Source of the DNA: Curvularia sp. ZM96
Lineage: Eukaryota > Ascomycota > Dothideomycetes > Pleosporales > Pleosporaceae
Direction of reading: 5' to 3'
Assembly (NCBI GenBank): GCA_022457065.1
Contig: JAJGBQ010000009.1
Location: 496,001 to 560,000 of the forward strand
DNA length: 64,000 nt
The position numbers and the translations under genes were made by a program. Positions 11,640 to 24,157 of the stretch are shown here, piece by piece (the stretch's first letter is position 1; each line of letters begins with the position of its first letter). The notes under the pieces are model-generated. The model was not told the origin of the DNA and did no database searches. It saw only the letters and a program-made list of their open reading frames with translations.

Positions 11640-11897
11640 GAATGCGCTTACTGCATGGGACTGCGAGTCGAAACGTTGAGACGTCTGGAAAAGTGAAATG
11701 AGGCCGCAAGCCAGCTAGAGGAAGCAGTCGGAATTGGCAAAAGGGTACACGGAATGAAGTCGGGCACGATGGAAATAAGGTGGGACCTAGTAGAGTTGTA
11801 TAAAAGGTTAGGCGATTCGCAAAGAGCCGAAGAGATGGAGATGAAACTTAGAGAGGATCATATCTTTGGGGATGGAGAGACTGAAGATGAATACTAA
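11640..11897 (+). pseudogene. C-terminal relic of a TPR/NLR-type protein
   Basis: One frame reads GLRVETLRRLEK, a TGA stop, NEAASQLEEAVGIGKRVHG, then GTMEIRWDLVELYKRLGDSQ and AEEMEMKLREDHIFGDG before its natural stop. The amphipathic helical pairs with WDLVELYKRLGD are like the last TPR unit of fungal NB-ARC/TPR proteins. Nothing upstream joins to it in frame, so it is an isolated, broken 3' end. It may be related to the larger TPR genes at 24.9-27.4 kb and 29.8 kb. Confidence 0.5.
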
Positions 11898-14021
11898 GGA
11901 TGAAGAGTAGAGCACGAGTAACAATAGATGGCTTTTTTTTGAGAACAAAGAAGTAGACCAACATTACAGAAACATTTTCCAACTCTATTCATATTGGGCT
12001 TTGATGCATTCATCTCACGCTGTCGAAGATTTCACGCAGAACAGCTATGCAAGGCTAGTAGAATACTAATCATATTTGCATTCAGTCAAATGCCATGTAA
12101 TACAGAAATCTGCAAGCTCTAGCTAGGTCTTCTTCGCGTAGTAGGACAATAAACTTCTAATTGTGCACTATCAAGCTTACATGGTTGACGGTTGTCGGAC
12201 CGCAACCTGGTTGCCGCAATCGGAAAGTTGTGAAAAGCTGTTGATATGTGCATTGGATATTGGATTTGTGGGATACATTAGCGAACGCGTCTCAGCTGCA
12301 CGCTACTGGCAATAGTCAAAAGCCGAAGGGACTTATTTCAACACCCAGAAGACCACCATTTCCGTGAGGTTGAACCTCGTTGCAATGCTGAATTCACCAG
12401 GTGCACGACAATATCTAAAAAGAACAAGAACGTCACCATACAATACATTACCAGCCCTTCATCAAAGCATGCCGGGCGTAGCAGTGAGTTATTATACAAG
12501 TTGAAGAAGCTTCTTGAAGCCTGATTTCCCATAGGTGTAACAGTCTACGATGGTGTGCAGGCTGTACTAGACTGAATTCATTGCATGCGGTGCTTATTTG
12601 GAATATCAATACTGAACATTCAATGTCAGCTTTCTCATCGACTCGCAGGATAGCGCTAGCTTCAGATATATCAACGAAATACGTGCTGCAACCATCTGCT
12701 CCAAGGTTTTCATCCAGGATCAAATCATGGATAAGATAATGCTGTGCTACTGCACTGTGAGATAGGGCGCTAGTCTTCACAGTGACGGTACAGAAGCTCA
12801 AAGTTGCTCAAAGACAGAATCGACCTAGGATTAGAGCTGGAATGATTTGCCTATTGACATCACATACTGTAACATTTCTTGCTGGAAGTTGACAACGCGC
12901 CGAATTTTTCAGGACTGACTGTGTATGTCACGATCTGCGCAGTTTCTCACAGGCTTAGCGATGGGGACATGATATCGTTGCGGTTTGCGGAATGCTGCAA
13001 GCGAGACTTCAAGCAACACCCAAAGATGACCAGTGTCGATCCATGGTATGTAAACATATGTGCAGAAGACGTCTTTCTTGGCGACTATAGACAATCGATA
13101 GAAGGTAATACGTATGCTGTTAGGCTAATGAGGCGTTATCATAATTCAAGAGATATTGTTATTATAAAGTTAGAGCTGACTACCACGTAACTTTCAACTT
13201 GCTACCAGGATTCTGGAGCTTAAACAGCCACGGGGCTTCGTAGTCATAAGTTTGGTCTAGAGAGAATTAAACCTTAAGCGGTCCTATACTAGCCATATGC
13301 GGAAGCTGCTCGCTGGGGAAGTACCGGTAGGGGTGGCAACCACGCATGAATATAAGCGCCACGCCGCACCATGGGCTAGAATTAGCTCCTTAGCAAGGCT
13401 GAATGTTTCCTCAGTGCATACAACTTTATTTATGAGTACAGGGATGCAATAGAGCTTGACAGAAGCTATCTATAGCGGTGTTATCGCTTGTCTCTAGAAA
13501 AGGTGTCTTTTGCGCATCAGCGCGCACGCAACAACAACAGCGTGTTTCTTGTAAGGAGAGGTGCCTGTAGTTTTAGAAGGTAAAAAACGTGACCCATCTA
13601 TGAACATAGTACAAAAGCAACGCATGTATGAAAATATTGTTTTCCAAGTATAAAGGATTTACCCTTCTTTTCTTGCGGCATGGGGGGATTTGAGTGAACA
13701 GAGAGAGACATTAACTAGTTAGTCTGACAGACAGCATAACGAGAAGGCTGATTAATCCAGTACAAAGAGTCGAGTAAGAAAGCTGTCAAGCCAGCCATGA
13801 GCAAAAGTTAGAGTTGTAACTGTGGCATTCGATCACAGAATACTGTCCAATTCTCAAACAAATCGCAAAAGCTTTTGATATGGGAAACGTCTACCTTTCT
13901 CTGCCTGACTGATACCAAACCAAAGCAGCTAACTACATTACAGAAATGACCTACCGCGAAAATGACGTCAAAGAGTGTGTTCGTGATGATTCTAGTCCCC
14001 ACGAGCTTATGCAAGTATGAT
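11898..14021. other. Intergenic, no supported gene
   Basis: About 2.1 kb of AT-rich sequence. Frames at 12448-12801 (minus) and 12879-13190 (plus) are over 100 codons, but their composition and lack of motifs do not support calling them. The region may contain the 3' untranslated part of the exchanger gene. Confidence 0.4.
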
Positions 14022-15383
14022 TTACGCGTGATTGGGATAGTGCCAGACTGCGATTGTGAACAGAAGAAAAGATGATAGCAGAAGTGTGCCTTCAATCCTG
14101 AGCAGAGGTTATTACGGTCTTTGTAGTCGCTATCAAGGCACTTACCAGCGAAGCGATTGATTTTGAATCACATGATTGACCAGAAAGATCGTGAGCGCCA
14201 AAATGGTTACCTGAAATCCATCGAAAATCATGGTCACGCCAGGTATGTTAGCCACCCAGCCAATTAGTACGGCGACCGGAAATACAAATTGGGTGATTCG
14301 GATGCATGAACCAAATGCTAACCCAGTGACCCAGGCTAGCCCTTCAGTGCGAGATCGAACGGCTGCTGTAATATGCTCAACTGACGACAAAATCAATGGA
14401 ATCATGACCAGTCCAACAAAGCTATGAGAAACATGCAAGTGCTCGACAGAAGATTCAATACTTTCGAGAATATAGATGGACGTGAAGATCTGTACGGCAA
14501 TACCAGGAATCAAGATTATGACACTTACGTAGACAGGATACCTCGGTGTAGCATCCTGTGCGGCAGTGCGCAATGATCTCAGTTCACTAGGTGATGGCAT
14601 TGTCCCAGGTATCATGGCTGCGGGAATACTGGTTGCTTGCATAATGCCCAACTTCAAGTCGAATGGTGGGGCATCATCATGGTTCTTTGCGTCATCATGG
14701 TTCTTTGCGTCAACGTGCGTGTGGTAAAAAAACAAAGTATAGCTTACAAACTCGAAGAGTAGCACAATGGCACAGCCGTGGGAAACTCCAATAAGGCTAT
14801 TGCTACCCTCCAGAGAGTCATGTTCTGACCAAGTTGCAAAAGCTGTAGGAAGGATGATGCTGATAAGGCTAACGACTAGGAGCTGCGCATTTGTGCGGGC
14901 AAAGATTATTGGATACGTTTGGTGCTCCTTCCAGATACCGCCGAACAACAAGCACGTGCCAAACGTCATGAGACAATGAGAGATAATGGACCCAGTCAGA
15001 GCGGTTTGTGCAACTGCAGGTTTACCTAGGATAGTCGCAGTAATTGCAAAGCATAATTCGGCGCAGTTACTGTTTCCCCATCAGCTTCAGTACTGGTTTT
15101 CTGCCAAAAGAGAACTATACCCAATGATCCCGAAGAACAGTCCCGAAAGAAGCTCATGGTCCTGTTGCTGAAGATTCAAAGTAATATCCTTTGCCGCAAA
15201 CTGGACCACGACCGACACAGGAATGAGCCCTAAGAGACTAATGAAAAATTGAGAAAGGGACTCTTTGTGCGTAAAATGCAGAGCAGTGCTAGTAGAGAAC
15301 AACACGACAGATAGTATCAATATCGAAAGTCGGAAGAATTTCCGAGCTGAGCCTTCACTCGTCCTCGATGATAAAGAAAGCAT
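14022..15383 (-). CDS. Ca2+/H+ exchanger (CAX family)
   Basis: Three exons on the minus strand, 15383-15121, 15069-14146 and 14097-14022, give 420 residues; the introns are 51 and 48 bp with GT/AG ends. The protein is a polytopic membrane protein with the two CAX repeats: the first has GIIGNCAELCFAIT followed by GSIISHCLMTFGTCLLFGG, the second SSVEHITAAVRSRTEGL followed by GSCIRITQFVFPVAVLIGW. CAX proteins exchange cytosolic Ca2+ (or Mn2+) for H+, usually at the vacuole. The second repeat has SSVEH where GNAxEH is typical, so a canonical Asn is replaced. An 18-bp tandem duplication lies in the hydrophilic loop. The last exon adds a final helix (LLLSSFLLFTIAVW). Apparently intact; whether it still transports is uncertain. 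Confidence 0.78.
14674..14709 (-). repeat. 18-bp tandem duplication inside exchanger gene
   Basis: Two perfect head-to-tail copies of TCATCATGGTTCTTTGCG keep the frame and encode AKNHDD twice in the central cytosolic loop. Confidence 0.9.
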
Positions 15384-15694
15384 TTTGAAGGTCTTACAAT
15401 TATGGTACTATAAGAACTGGTTGCATCAGTATACCTTATAGCATTTTTGTTGCTTATAACTCCACCCTTCTTATCGTGTTTGTAACAATCGTGCCAGTAT
15501 AATCAGCGAATAAGCCTAAGCATAAGCATAATCCATCTGGGCGATGTAGCTTCTCTGCTCGTCATTCTTACCAGAACGAGGTTTTATCTCACTCTGGAGC
15601 AGCAAAAGAGGATTAGTACAAGCCTTTTAGCTGGGTAATCGCCTTGGTGGTGTATGTAAAGGCAAGCAAGGCTGTCAACAATCAAGCCAAGTTA
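15384..15694. other. Exchanger upstream region
   Basis: Presumed promoter of the exchanger gene. TGTCAACAATCAAGC at 15673-15687 is the same sequence as in the arms of the foldback element at 54324, so this is probably a fragment of that repeat. Confidence 0.5.
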
Positions 15695-16102
15695 CACTCG
15701 CTTGCACAATCGGCTTCCGGTCTGCGTAATACACAGAGCATTTAGCTTACAGGGATTAGGTTTCGCTTAGTACAGTCTAGCTCTCATTCAACTTAGCCTT
15801 GACAAGGATCTTGCCGATGATCTCGAGTGGCAGTCAGCTCACCAATACCAAGTCCCGATTTTGATAACGTCGCAGCCAATGTACAGTATAGAGCGCAGGA
15901 GCAAGGACAGTGACGGCGTTATGCATTTGTAATGGAACGATTGGAGCGATTGAATAATGTACACCGTATGATGGTCTCTCCAGGTTATCACTAGCCACGG
16001 CTACGTCAGATGAGGACTAGCTTGTACTAAGCGCAGCCGGATCCCTGTAAGCTAAATTCTCAGCGTATTATGCAGACCGGAAGCCAATTTTGCAAGTGAG
16101 TG
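15695..16102. mobile_element. MITE family 1, copy B
   Basis: A 408-bp non-coding element with flanking TA at 15693-15694 and 16103-16104. The terminal inverted repeats are long (about 100 bp, imperfect) and start CACTCGCTTGCACAATCGGC. The interior (for example GCATTTGTAATGGAACGATT) is shared with copy C at 44075 in reverse orientation, defining one subfamily; copies A and D form a second. Confidence 0.88.
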
Positions 16103-16744
16103 TACAATCTCTCCATTCACGTACGGACCTATCAACCCCATGAAGACATTTATCTCCGCTCAACTTGGTTTGACTAAGCTTTTGAAACCTCGCATGAGTT
16201 GGTCACTATATCTCCCCGGCTCGACGTAATAAGTATGGTCAGCTCGATTGTTGATGGATATGAAAAAATGACGCTTGAATAAGCAGCAACCTATGAATAG
16301 GGGATCAATGATCTCAAAACACATTTCGAGCAATTTCAATCCCTGGAAAATGAGGCAACAGTACTTTGTTAGCTGTGTAGTTCAGTATGTGCGGAGGCTC
16401 TCCCCACATGTACACTATTTTAGCCTCAGTGCTGAACTCACTCCACGGGGCCCTCAACATCGCCCCGTTCTCATGTCCTACTGCATCGTTGCCTCACGAT
16501 TCTTTAATAGATACAGTGCATGCTATTGATAGCAATTCTATCATTATGTGCCCGGACTTTGTTCCTTACTGACACGCAAACTCTCTAGCCCTGGAAATAT
16601 TCCTTGTGCATTATGTTCCCAGCGACTCAAGGTTCCAGCCAACCCTGGAATCTTATCAGAAGTCTAGGAACCTCTGCAAGTGCTGGCACATAGTGGGAAA
16701 AGTTGAGCGAGTCGCGCGGGATCGCCGCGGCAGGCCGGATCTAA
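16103..16744. other. Intergenic, no gene seen
   Basis: Lies between MITE copy B and the CMT1 relic. No membrane-anchor exon expected for the 5' part of a CMT1 gene is visible here. Confidence 0.4.
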
Positions 16745-17875
16745 ATGGTGCCCTCGAAGAGTGCCAGTGCCACGCGCCCTCCACATATTCCTGCTTATAT
16801 ACGCGCAATCAAGGATTCCAACGATTCAACGTTTCCGCGTCTGGAATGCCCCCGACCTGAGCGCGACCGTTATGCACATCTAGCACACCCACCAGCTCCT
16901 ACCGATCAGTTGCAAAGTATAAGATATCTCTTCTCTCTTAATCTACGTCAATGTGTCGATCTGCTGCCGCGACTGATTGGGTCCATTATTGAGAGTATAC
17001 GCCATCTAGATCCGCACAATTGTGTACTCTCGATCATTGGAGGGGGGTCAGACGATGGCACGTTTGAGGCGCTCAATGCGCTTCGCTCACCCATGGAGCT
17101 ACTTGGAGCACGATATTACTTCCATTCGAGCGACATTGATCCAACAGCCAAGGGAAACGATCGGATCAGAAGTCTTGCAGCTCTGCGAAACTTAGCCTTG
17201 CAGGACCTTGTCGCACGCCCAGAACAGTACGACCCGGATGCCACAATTTTGTTCTCCAACGACGTCGCTCTATGCATGGAGGACATTCTGGAGCTCATCC
17301 ACCAGCGTAAGTTGCAGGGAGCCGATCAAACGTGCGCCATGGACTGGACCTACGTGGGTGAGGATCCAACGTTCTACGATGTTTGGATTGCTCGTGGTAT
17401 GACAGGCGATTTGTTCTTCCACATTCCTGAAGGTGGAAGCTAGGATCATGCTTGGAATCTATTCTGGAATGACCCTAAAACCCGTGCGCGGTGGTCCGGT
17501 GGCAATCCGTTCCAGGTATTTGCGTGCTGGAATGGCGTGACAGCATTTACAGCGAAGCCACTGATGGAACGGGAGGTAGCATTTCGAGCCCACACCCAGC
17601 GAGAGTGCTTCCAGGGCGAGCCTAGTTTGTTTGCCAAAGACATGTGGTATCATGCCTATGGCAAAATTGCCGTGGTTCCAAGTGTCAATGTTGGCTATAG
17701 TGATGAAGCCACGAGGAAAATCAAAGCGTTGAAAGGCTACACTTCTGCACATGCCATTCGCGAGGTCTTCGATATGTGGATTGATTGGGATCCTTCACCG
17801 CCGGCAAGGGTTAAATGCATGCCAGATCACCCGCACCAGTTCTTCGTAGACTGGGACGAAGGATTAAAACGCTAG
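16745..17875 (+). pseudogene. CMT1-like alpha-1,3-mannosyltransferase (GT69), one amber codon
   Basis: A single frame runs from 16745 to the stop at 17873 except for TAG at 17441-17443. Before it: SIIESIRHLDPHNCVLSIIG, GGSDDGTFEAL, RNLALQDL and LFSNDVALCMEDILELI, the core of CAP59/CMT1 glycosyltransferases with the NDV motif. After it, in the same frame: DHAWNLFWNDP, FACWNGVTAFTAKPL, and a C-terminal FFVDWDEGLKR. The stop sits where the family has Trp (GGS-W-xxAWNLFWNDP), so TGG became TAG. The usual N-terminal transmembrane anchor is also missing. A full enzyme would be a Golgi mannosyltransferase for glycan or capsule synthesis. Readthrough or a sequencing error is possible, but the missing 5' part also argues for loss. 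Confidence 0.78.
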
Positions 17876-19621
17876 AGTACACGGAAAATTCAATGGACAA
17901 CCGATATTTACCGAAGTAGATACTGAACAACGCAATAGAATGCATTCTCAAACTGCGAGAGTACGTTATCAACTCAGAACCCGATCCATTAGCATGTGTC
18001 CATAGAAATAGCTACAGCGATGCATGATCCTTCGTTCATTGCCACACGAATCAGTTCGGCCAGAGATCTCGATAAATCCCAAGTGCTCTGGCTGGATATA
18101 ACGGGAACAAATCACTCGCAGCATAGCCGGCCTTCATGTTCTTAATTGTGAATGCTTGCTTCCTTGTGGGATTATATAGAGGTAAAGTGCTCCATGCCAA
18201 TCGCACTGACACCTCGCTCGATCGCTCCATCTATTGGCGATAGGTCGTCTCCAGCAAGCCAAATACAGCAACGTCGCTGCCTCCTGTGCTTGAATGTTGT
18301 ATGTTCCCTGTGCCCTCGTGTGTATCTTATGTGTGCGCCCGTTTTGTGAGTTCATTCACATTTCGATATTCGCTTTAGCGAGTTTAGTCAACAACAGTTT
18401 CGGCGGAGTGAGGATTAGGTTCGCCAGGCGTTTGTGAAGCAATATTTTACTCGGGCAAGACCCGCCTATTTAGGCGATATGTGTATAACCCTAGACGTGA
18501 GTATGACTAGCTATTAGTAGTGGCAGGAAGACTTATAGTGATGATGCCTGATAGCTACTTCCTATAACACTGGCCTGACGCCTAGTATGTAGTAAGAGGT
18601 GATGCGACCACAAGAGCGGGGTCGCTCTGCGTCGTCCTTGCAGCACATGCGCAAGCACGAGAAACCGAAGCTTTTGGCCTGGCCTGCCCTCTTGCGCTGC
18701 GTCGCTTGTTGAGATCGGCAGGCTTGTTTGCGTATTGGTAACCGGTAGGGATACGCAAAGGTTTATACCGCATATTTTCTGTATCTAGATACGTACTGTG
18801 CCCAGATGCTTAGCGGCTCTTACTAGACTGTATATCTGGCCTTGATCGATGTGTACAACTCCAAATGCTCTCCTCTCGGTTTCATGGCGAACACATGTGC
18901 TGAAAGCGTGTCCACCTGCAAGCCTGAGCCATGTTGTGTCAAGGGGCTAGAAGGAGGCGTTTCTAGGGCAATCAAGCTGCTGTCGCGCCGGATCGAAATC
19001 GACAGCCGTGCAGCGGTCGAACTCTTAGGAAGGTGCGTGGACAGAAGAGTGGGAGATTGGGACAAACATGATAACGAGCCTGTTAGCTGTGTTTTGAGGT
19101 GTCTTCAGTTAGCACACGTATACCTCTAAATGCTTTGTGACTACTGTTTGTGCCAACTTCGCGCTTAGATCCGTGTACTCCTTCTGTTTGGACATAGGGT
19201 CGTGGAATACGTTTGGGGTACTGCCGGCGTGGAGAGGTAATGACGGCGGTCCTTGCAGGACACTTGTGGAACGGCAGGAGGAGAGTCGTAACAACGGGAG
19301 GCAACACTAGGTTTGTCACTATGTTCAGTATGACAGCTATTGCTCTGCAAGGTAAACGTACATGCATAGAGGCGAACTTGCTTTCGTCCAAGTAGAGGCC
19401 TGCGCTTAGGGCTTCGTTGTAGTTTCGCTTCTACGACGCGTTTTCGCATGCAACGAATTCTAGGACATATATTGGTTTCCTTAAGCCCAATTTAATAGCT
19501 AGAGCAGCATTAGTTCAAGAAGGGGAAGCGAGTCGCATCGTCTTGGGATGAGGAGTGCGACGGGAAGGCACTAGCTCGCAAGTGGCACCGCTTGGCGTTT
19601 GACGCATGACACGACCCACTT
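17876..19621. other. Intergenic, no gene seen
   Basis: About 1.7 kb. The stretch 18370-18500 (pyrimidine/purine skew, TAACCCTAGACGTGAG) is reminiscent of LTR sequence, but no second copy is present to confirm it. An inverted repeat GTAGTTTCGCTTCTAC occurs near 19420. Confidence 0.4.
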
Positions 19622-20111
19622 ATGGCGCGTGCCAAGGCAGGCGTGCGCCCCCGCACTGACTTCCAAACCGCAATTCCGCAATTCCGCAATTCCCCAGCCA
19701 ACGACCAAGCTGAAGTTTTTCGCGCCATGAGCGATTTCGACACTGCCAGTAAAATCGGTACGACTGCCACAGTGGCTAGAGCCAAGGAACGTTCTGGCTA
19801 TGACAATGATCAGTGGACCCGGTTCTATGTGGGCTTTTCCATAACAGTATCTACGCTGCTTCTTGGACTCACTCTAGCTGCAGAGAATAACAAAGAACGA
19901 AGTGGATGCGCTGCCAAGGGATTATAGTTATGCTTATAAGGCAATACCAGATTCAGAGATGAAAGCGATGCTTGCTAGCACCAACACCAAGCTAGCGGAG
20001 CGAGGCATCCCTGAAATTAAAGACGATGTGTTCAAGTGGCGCATTGCGAATATAATCCATAACCGCGAACAGTGTGCGTGCGCACTAAAAAGAGAGAGAA
20101 AATGCATGTAG
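19622..20111 (+). pseudogene. Possible two-frame gene relic, unrecognised
   Basis: The first frame (to 19927) contains AMSDFDTASKIGTTATVARA and a hydrophobic stretch FYVGFSITVSTLLLGLTLA that could be a membrane segment. The second (19902-20111) has MKAMLASTNTKLAERGIPEI and VFKWRIANIIHNRE, which is protein-like. They overlap in different frames and no plausible intron joins them. I do not recognise a family. A short run of repeated CAATTCCG units lies near 19670. Confidence 0.25.
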
Positions 20112-21037
20112 CTAACCGCAGACAGATGAGAAAAAAAAGGGGGAGCCGGAGCCAACCACATCCTAGTCGTTCGGGGCAGGCACGGGTTCTGTCAGCGGAG
20201 GAGCCACAACAATGCAGGCTGGTGAAGGGGGAAGCGTGCTCCATGCATGGGGGGTCATGGTTCGTAGGAATCGAAGTGCGACTATTCGCTAGGTGTGGCC
20301 CCCGGCTGAGCTAGCGATGCAGGAGGAGCAGTGTCGGATTTGACTAGTCCAATAGGCATCGCCAACCGCTGAAGCGTCAATGCACATATCCGCTCACTTG
20401 CCACACCCAGTGCCCACTTGTCCGTGCTGATGAGCAGGGACTTGCATGCTCATCATCCAGCAGTGCCCACAAAAGCAGCCTGTAGACGCGCCACAATGCG
20501 AACAGAAGGCGACTGTAGTTGCTGTTGTGCCTCCGATCATAAGCATGCCATACTAGCCATCTGCATGGAGTAAATGCGCCATTCAAATAGATCTCACGTC
20601 AAGCGACACATCGTTCTACGGCCGATCGCGCCACAGGGTACTAGCAGAAAGCACATGGTTGTGCGCCCGCTTGCCGTGTTGCACCATTTTCTTTTGTGCT
20701 AATGCAGAGCCCCCTCACAGGGAGCTTCTCCATCCCATGAATAAACCGGCCCCAGCCCCAACATGTTTCTTTTCTTTCAATCCGGTGCCAGCATAAGCGA
20801 CACACCTCTGCAGTCCATGAACGAGAACCCCGCAATTCCTTCGCCTACAATCTCTCCCGACCCCAAAATCTTGCTCTTCTGTTTGCTTGATGTCGTGGAA
20901 GGTGGTCAACTGAAATTTTATCGCTCGTTTCCTGTTTTGGCTGGAGATATTATGCTAACGCACTCGGTCTCTGTGTGGCGTCCGAACACTTTTTTGTATC
21001 TAGTGACGGCGTAGGTTAACTATATTACCAAGCACAC
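20112..21037. other. Upstream region of Zn2Cys6 gene
   Basis: About 0.9 kb without a recognisable gene; the proximal part is presumably promoter and 5' leader of the regulator. Confidence 0.45.
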
Positions 21038-24000
21038 ATGGAGCATGGTGGACATCACCTTTCGTTGCCGCCGGTGAACCCGGAACATCGGCCAAATGGC
21101 AACATGGCGAATGGCTATAGCCATGCCATGAGTCCCTCACACCCCAACGGACCACCGCCATACCACGCGCAACCGCCACCACCTACCCAGCAGTATCCCC
21201 AGCCGGTGACGCCCTACGCACCTACACCTTACATGAACGATTATGGTGCAACACAGCAGATACGAAGAAAGCAGGTTCGAGCCACCCAAGCCTGTAACCA
21301 CTGCCGCTCGCGAAAGCAGAAGTGTGACGAAGCCCGGCCGTGTCAATTCTGTAGAGAGAATAACTTTGACTGCCAGTACAAAGATGTTCCACCACCCAAG
21401 TGCGTTCACCTCCGCTTACTGTTTTGGTGTCCCTTCCACTGACGCTCCCCTAGGCAAGATCGAGGCATGACGCAGCTTCAAGAGAGCGTCAACAACATAT
21501 CAGATGTCCTCTCACAATTCGTAGACCAATTCAACACGTGGAAACAAGGCGTGGAGAGCAGATTGCCGCCGACGATGTCCGATCACGCTTCACCTGAGGC
21601 CTCTTTTTCCGCGCAACAGCGGGATCCGAGCGCATCTGGATGGCCCACGCCTATCCAAGGAAGGGGCCAGATGGCTCGAGTTAACAACCTTAAGATGGAA
21701 TCCCCAGTCGTTGCCCATTCGAGCACACTGTCGCCTCTGGGTACACATGCGTCCGCTCCGATTAAGCAAGAATCGGAGTTTGCACCACCTCCACAGCAAC
21801 CCGCAACACCTGCCGAAAGCGTTCGGACCGATCGTAGCCATACCACCAAGACGGGCCCCAAGGAACAGACAGGCCTCCAAGGAGATCACACCACCCCCGC
21901 GCACAAGCTACTCGAAGAATGGACGCAAATGAACATCTTCTATCAAGGCATTCCTTATTTGAAACGACTGATCGACAATGGCCGTGAAGTGTCGGACTAC
22001 CCGATGCAGTTGGAGCAGGATCGTGGACTGCTGCGCGTTTGGGGCGTTGGCGAGGGACAAGACCTTAATGACGGCGCCCAAGGGCCCGGTAGTCCCGAGA
22101 GCAGTAACGATTCCGACGTAGCCTCTCCAGCACCAGGCAAAGACGGTCTATGGGGCCACCCACCTTATGATCACCAAAGTCCTTCTGAGCCCAGCAGCAC
22201 ACCGCGCGAAAGTTACCAGAGCGGCCTTGGTCCAGATGGCCGCCCTGACTTCCGTCGTCATGTCATGTTCGAGCTGCTCAAGTCTTACATGGACAGCATG
22301 CACATGTTCCACCCGTTTATCAACGAAGTCAAGCTGAAGCGCATATTCGAAGAATTCAGCGACCAATACAGCCCAGAATCGCGCGGCGCAGGCATCCGAT
22401 CACCTGCTGTCAATGGAGTGCATCAGCTCAACCCTGGCATCAAGCGGAAGCGCTCGGCCAGAGGTGAGATTGAGCGCTCACTGCGCAATGCCATCGTTCT
22501 CCTTGTTCTTGCTCTTGGCAAGGTCTGCTCCTACACGGACCCATTGCCTGCACCGCAAAACGACCGAAATCCTTACATCCACTCCGAATACGGGTACATT
22601 CGCAACTCCCCGAATGCCAACGGCAGTTTCGCCAGCGAGACATCGGAAGACAGCCTTCCGCGAAACATTGACATCCTCCCTGGCATGGCTTACTACGCGT
22701 ATGCTACAGACATCTTAGGAAACCAGCAAGGAGGTAACACAACTGCTCATGCGCAAGCCATGCTCCTAGCTGCGCTCTACCTCAGTCAGTTTGCCCGTGT
22801 GTTGGAGAGTTGGAGCTGGATCAACAATGCATGCCGAATCGCCCTGGTTCTCATCAAAGCCGACTATTCTAAGCTTCTTCGTGTGAACAACGAGAAGAGA
22901 CAATTCTGGAGTCCCAAGGAACGGTATCGGTTGAATCTCGTCATGTGCGTTTATTGGACAGCACTGCAGCTCGAATCGTAAGTGGTTCATTTTCTCGCGT
23001 CTTAGGATTCCAGCACTTGCTAACCAGATTCTAGCGATATCTTGGCAGAGATGAGCAATCTACCACCCTCCGGCATCTCAGCCCACCAAAGTGACATTAT
23101 GTACCCTGAAGGTGTCAACGAAACCTGGCTGCAGGAAGACAGCAACTCTGCGCAACTAGAAGACATAACATCGGGCCCACGGAACGACTTGATTATGAAG
23201 CTTTACTCTACGCAAACGTTCTTGCGAGTTATTCTGAACGTAGCGCACAATGCGCTGTACGGACCCAGCGGACGAATGAGCTTCGACCCCACCAATGTCA
23301 AGGAAGTGGCTTACCACGCACTCACGCATGTGGGCGTGCTGGAAAACTGGAGGAAACTCCTCTCGCCTGAGCTTGCCTGGTCCGACGATGAGTACCCTTC
23401 GACCAACCTCAACATTGCTCGTGTTCGCGCCAAGTACTATGGTGGTCTCTACATGATGCTGCGACCCTACCTGAAGCTTGCGAGCCATGTGTTGGAGTTC
23501 CCCTCCCTACCCCCAGGCAGCACGAGCGCCTCTCAGCACAGCTCGCCGTCGCCATACGGCCAGCCCCTTACCAACAGGAACGTGCAGATGGTCGAGCTGA
23601 GCGAGGATCAGCAGAAGATTATCAAAGTTGCCTGTCAATGCATTAACAGCGCGATTCACAGCACGATTGCGTTCGACCGTGTAGGCGAGGAACCTGGTAG
23701 CAATTACCAGTACTTCACCCCGACACGTAAGAAGAGGCTTGTGGTCACGAACATTTTTGGTACACTTCACGCGTAAGTCTTTTTGCGCCATTGTCATTTG
23801 TCAATGAATCGGCTAACACAAGATAGGCAATTTGGCAACATGCTTGTCCTGGCTTCGGTGTATAAATCCAAACTCTACCCTCTCCTACCAAGCGACACGT
23901 GGCTTACGAAGGCCACCCTCTCGGCCCTGTTCAAGCGTACCATCAATGTCATTGAGGACGTTGCGCCGAACTCGCCCATTCTGCGCATGGACCTCGAAAT

Positions 24001-24067
24001 CCTTAAGAATACACAAAACCAGATACTCGCAAGCCAGGTCACAGAAATACAAAGTACCATTCAATAG
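21038..24067 (+). CDS. Zn2Cys6 fungal-specific transcription factor
   Basis: Four exons, 21038-21399, 21454-22977, 23035-23772 and 23827-24067, give 954 residues; all introns are 54-57 bp, phase 2, GT/AG. The binuclear zinc cluster is at residues 86-112 (Cys 86, 89, 96, 102, 105, 112: ACNHCRSRKQKCDEARP), preceded by a Pro/Gln/Tyr-rich segment and followed by a coiled-coil-like linker (TQLQESVNNISDVLSQFVDQ). The middle region contains the fungal transcription factor domain (HMFHPFINEVKLKRIF, then AMLLAALYLSQFARVLESWS). It would act in the nucleus as a DNA-binding regulator. Its target is unknown; no clustered pathway genes lie directly beside it. It is intact and has coding composition unlike its decayed neighbours, suggesting selection. 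Confidence 0.9.
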
Positions 24068-24157
24068 CCCTTATGCTTTTTGTGGACGAAAATATACATA
24101 CCAAAGCCTCGGGATTCTCCAGATATAAAAAAACCTAAGATGGTTCATAGACTGGCC

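Noticed and set aside
12448..13190. Frames of 103-117 codons on both strands
   Set aside because: No domain, no signal or membrane pattern, and biased composition in AT-rich DNA; likely chance.
18370..18500. LTR-like sequence
   Set aside because: No second LTR, primer-binding site or retrotransposon coding sequence in the window.
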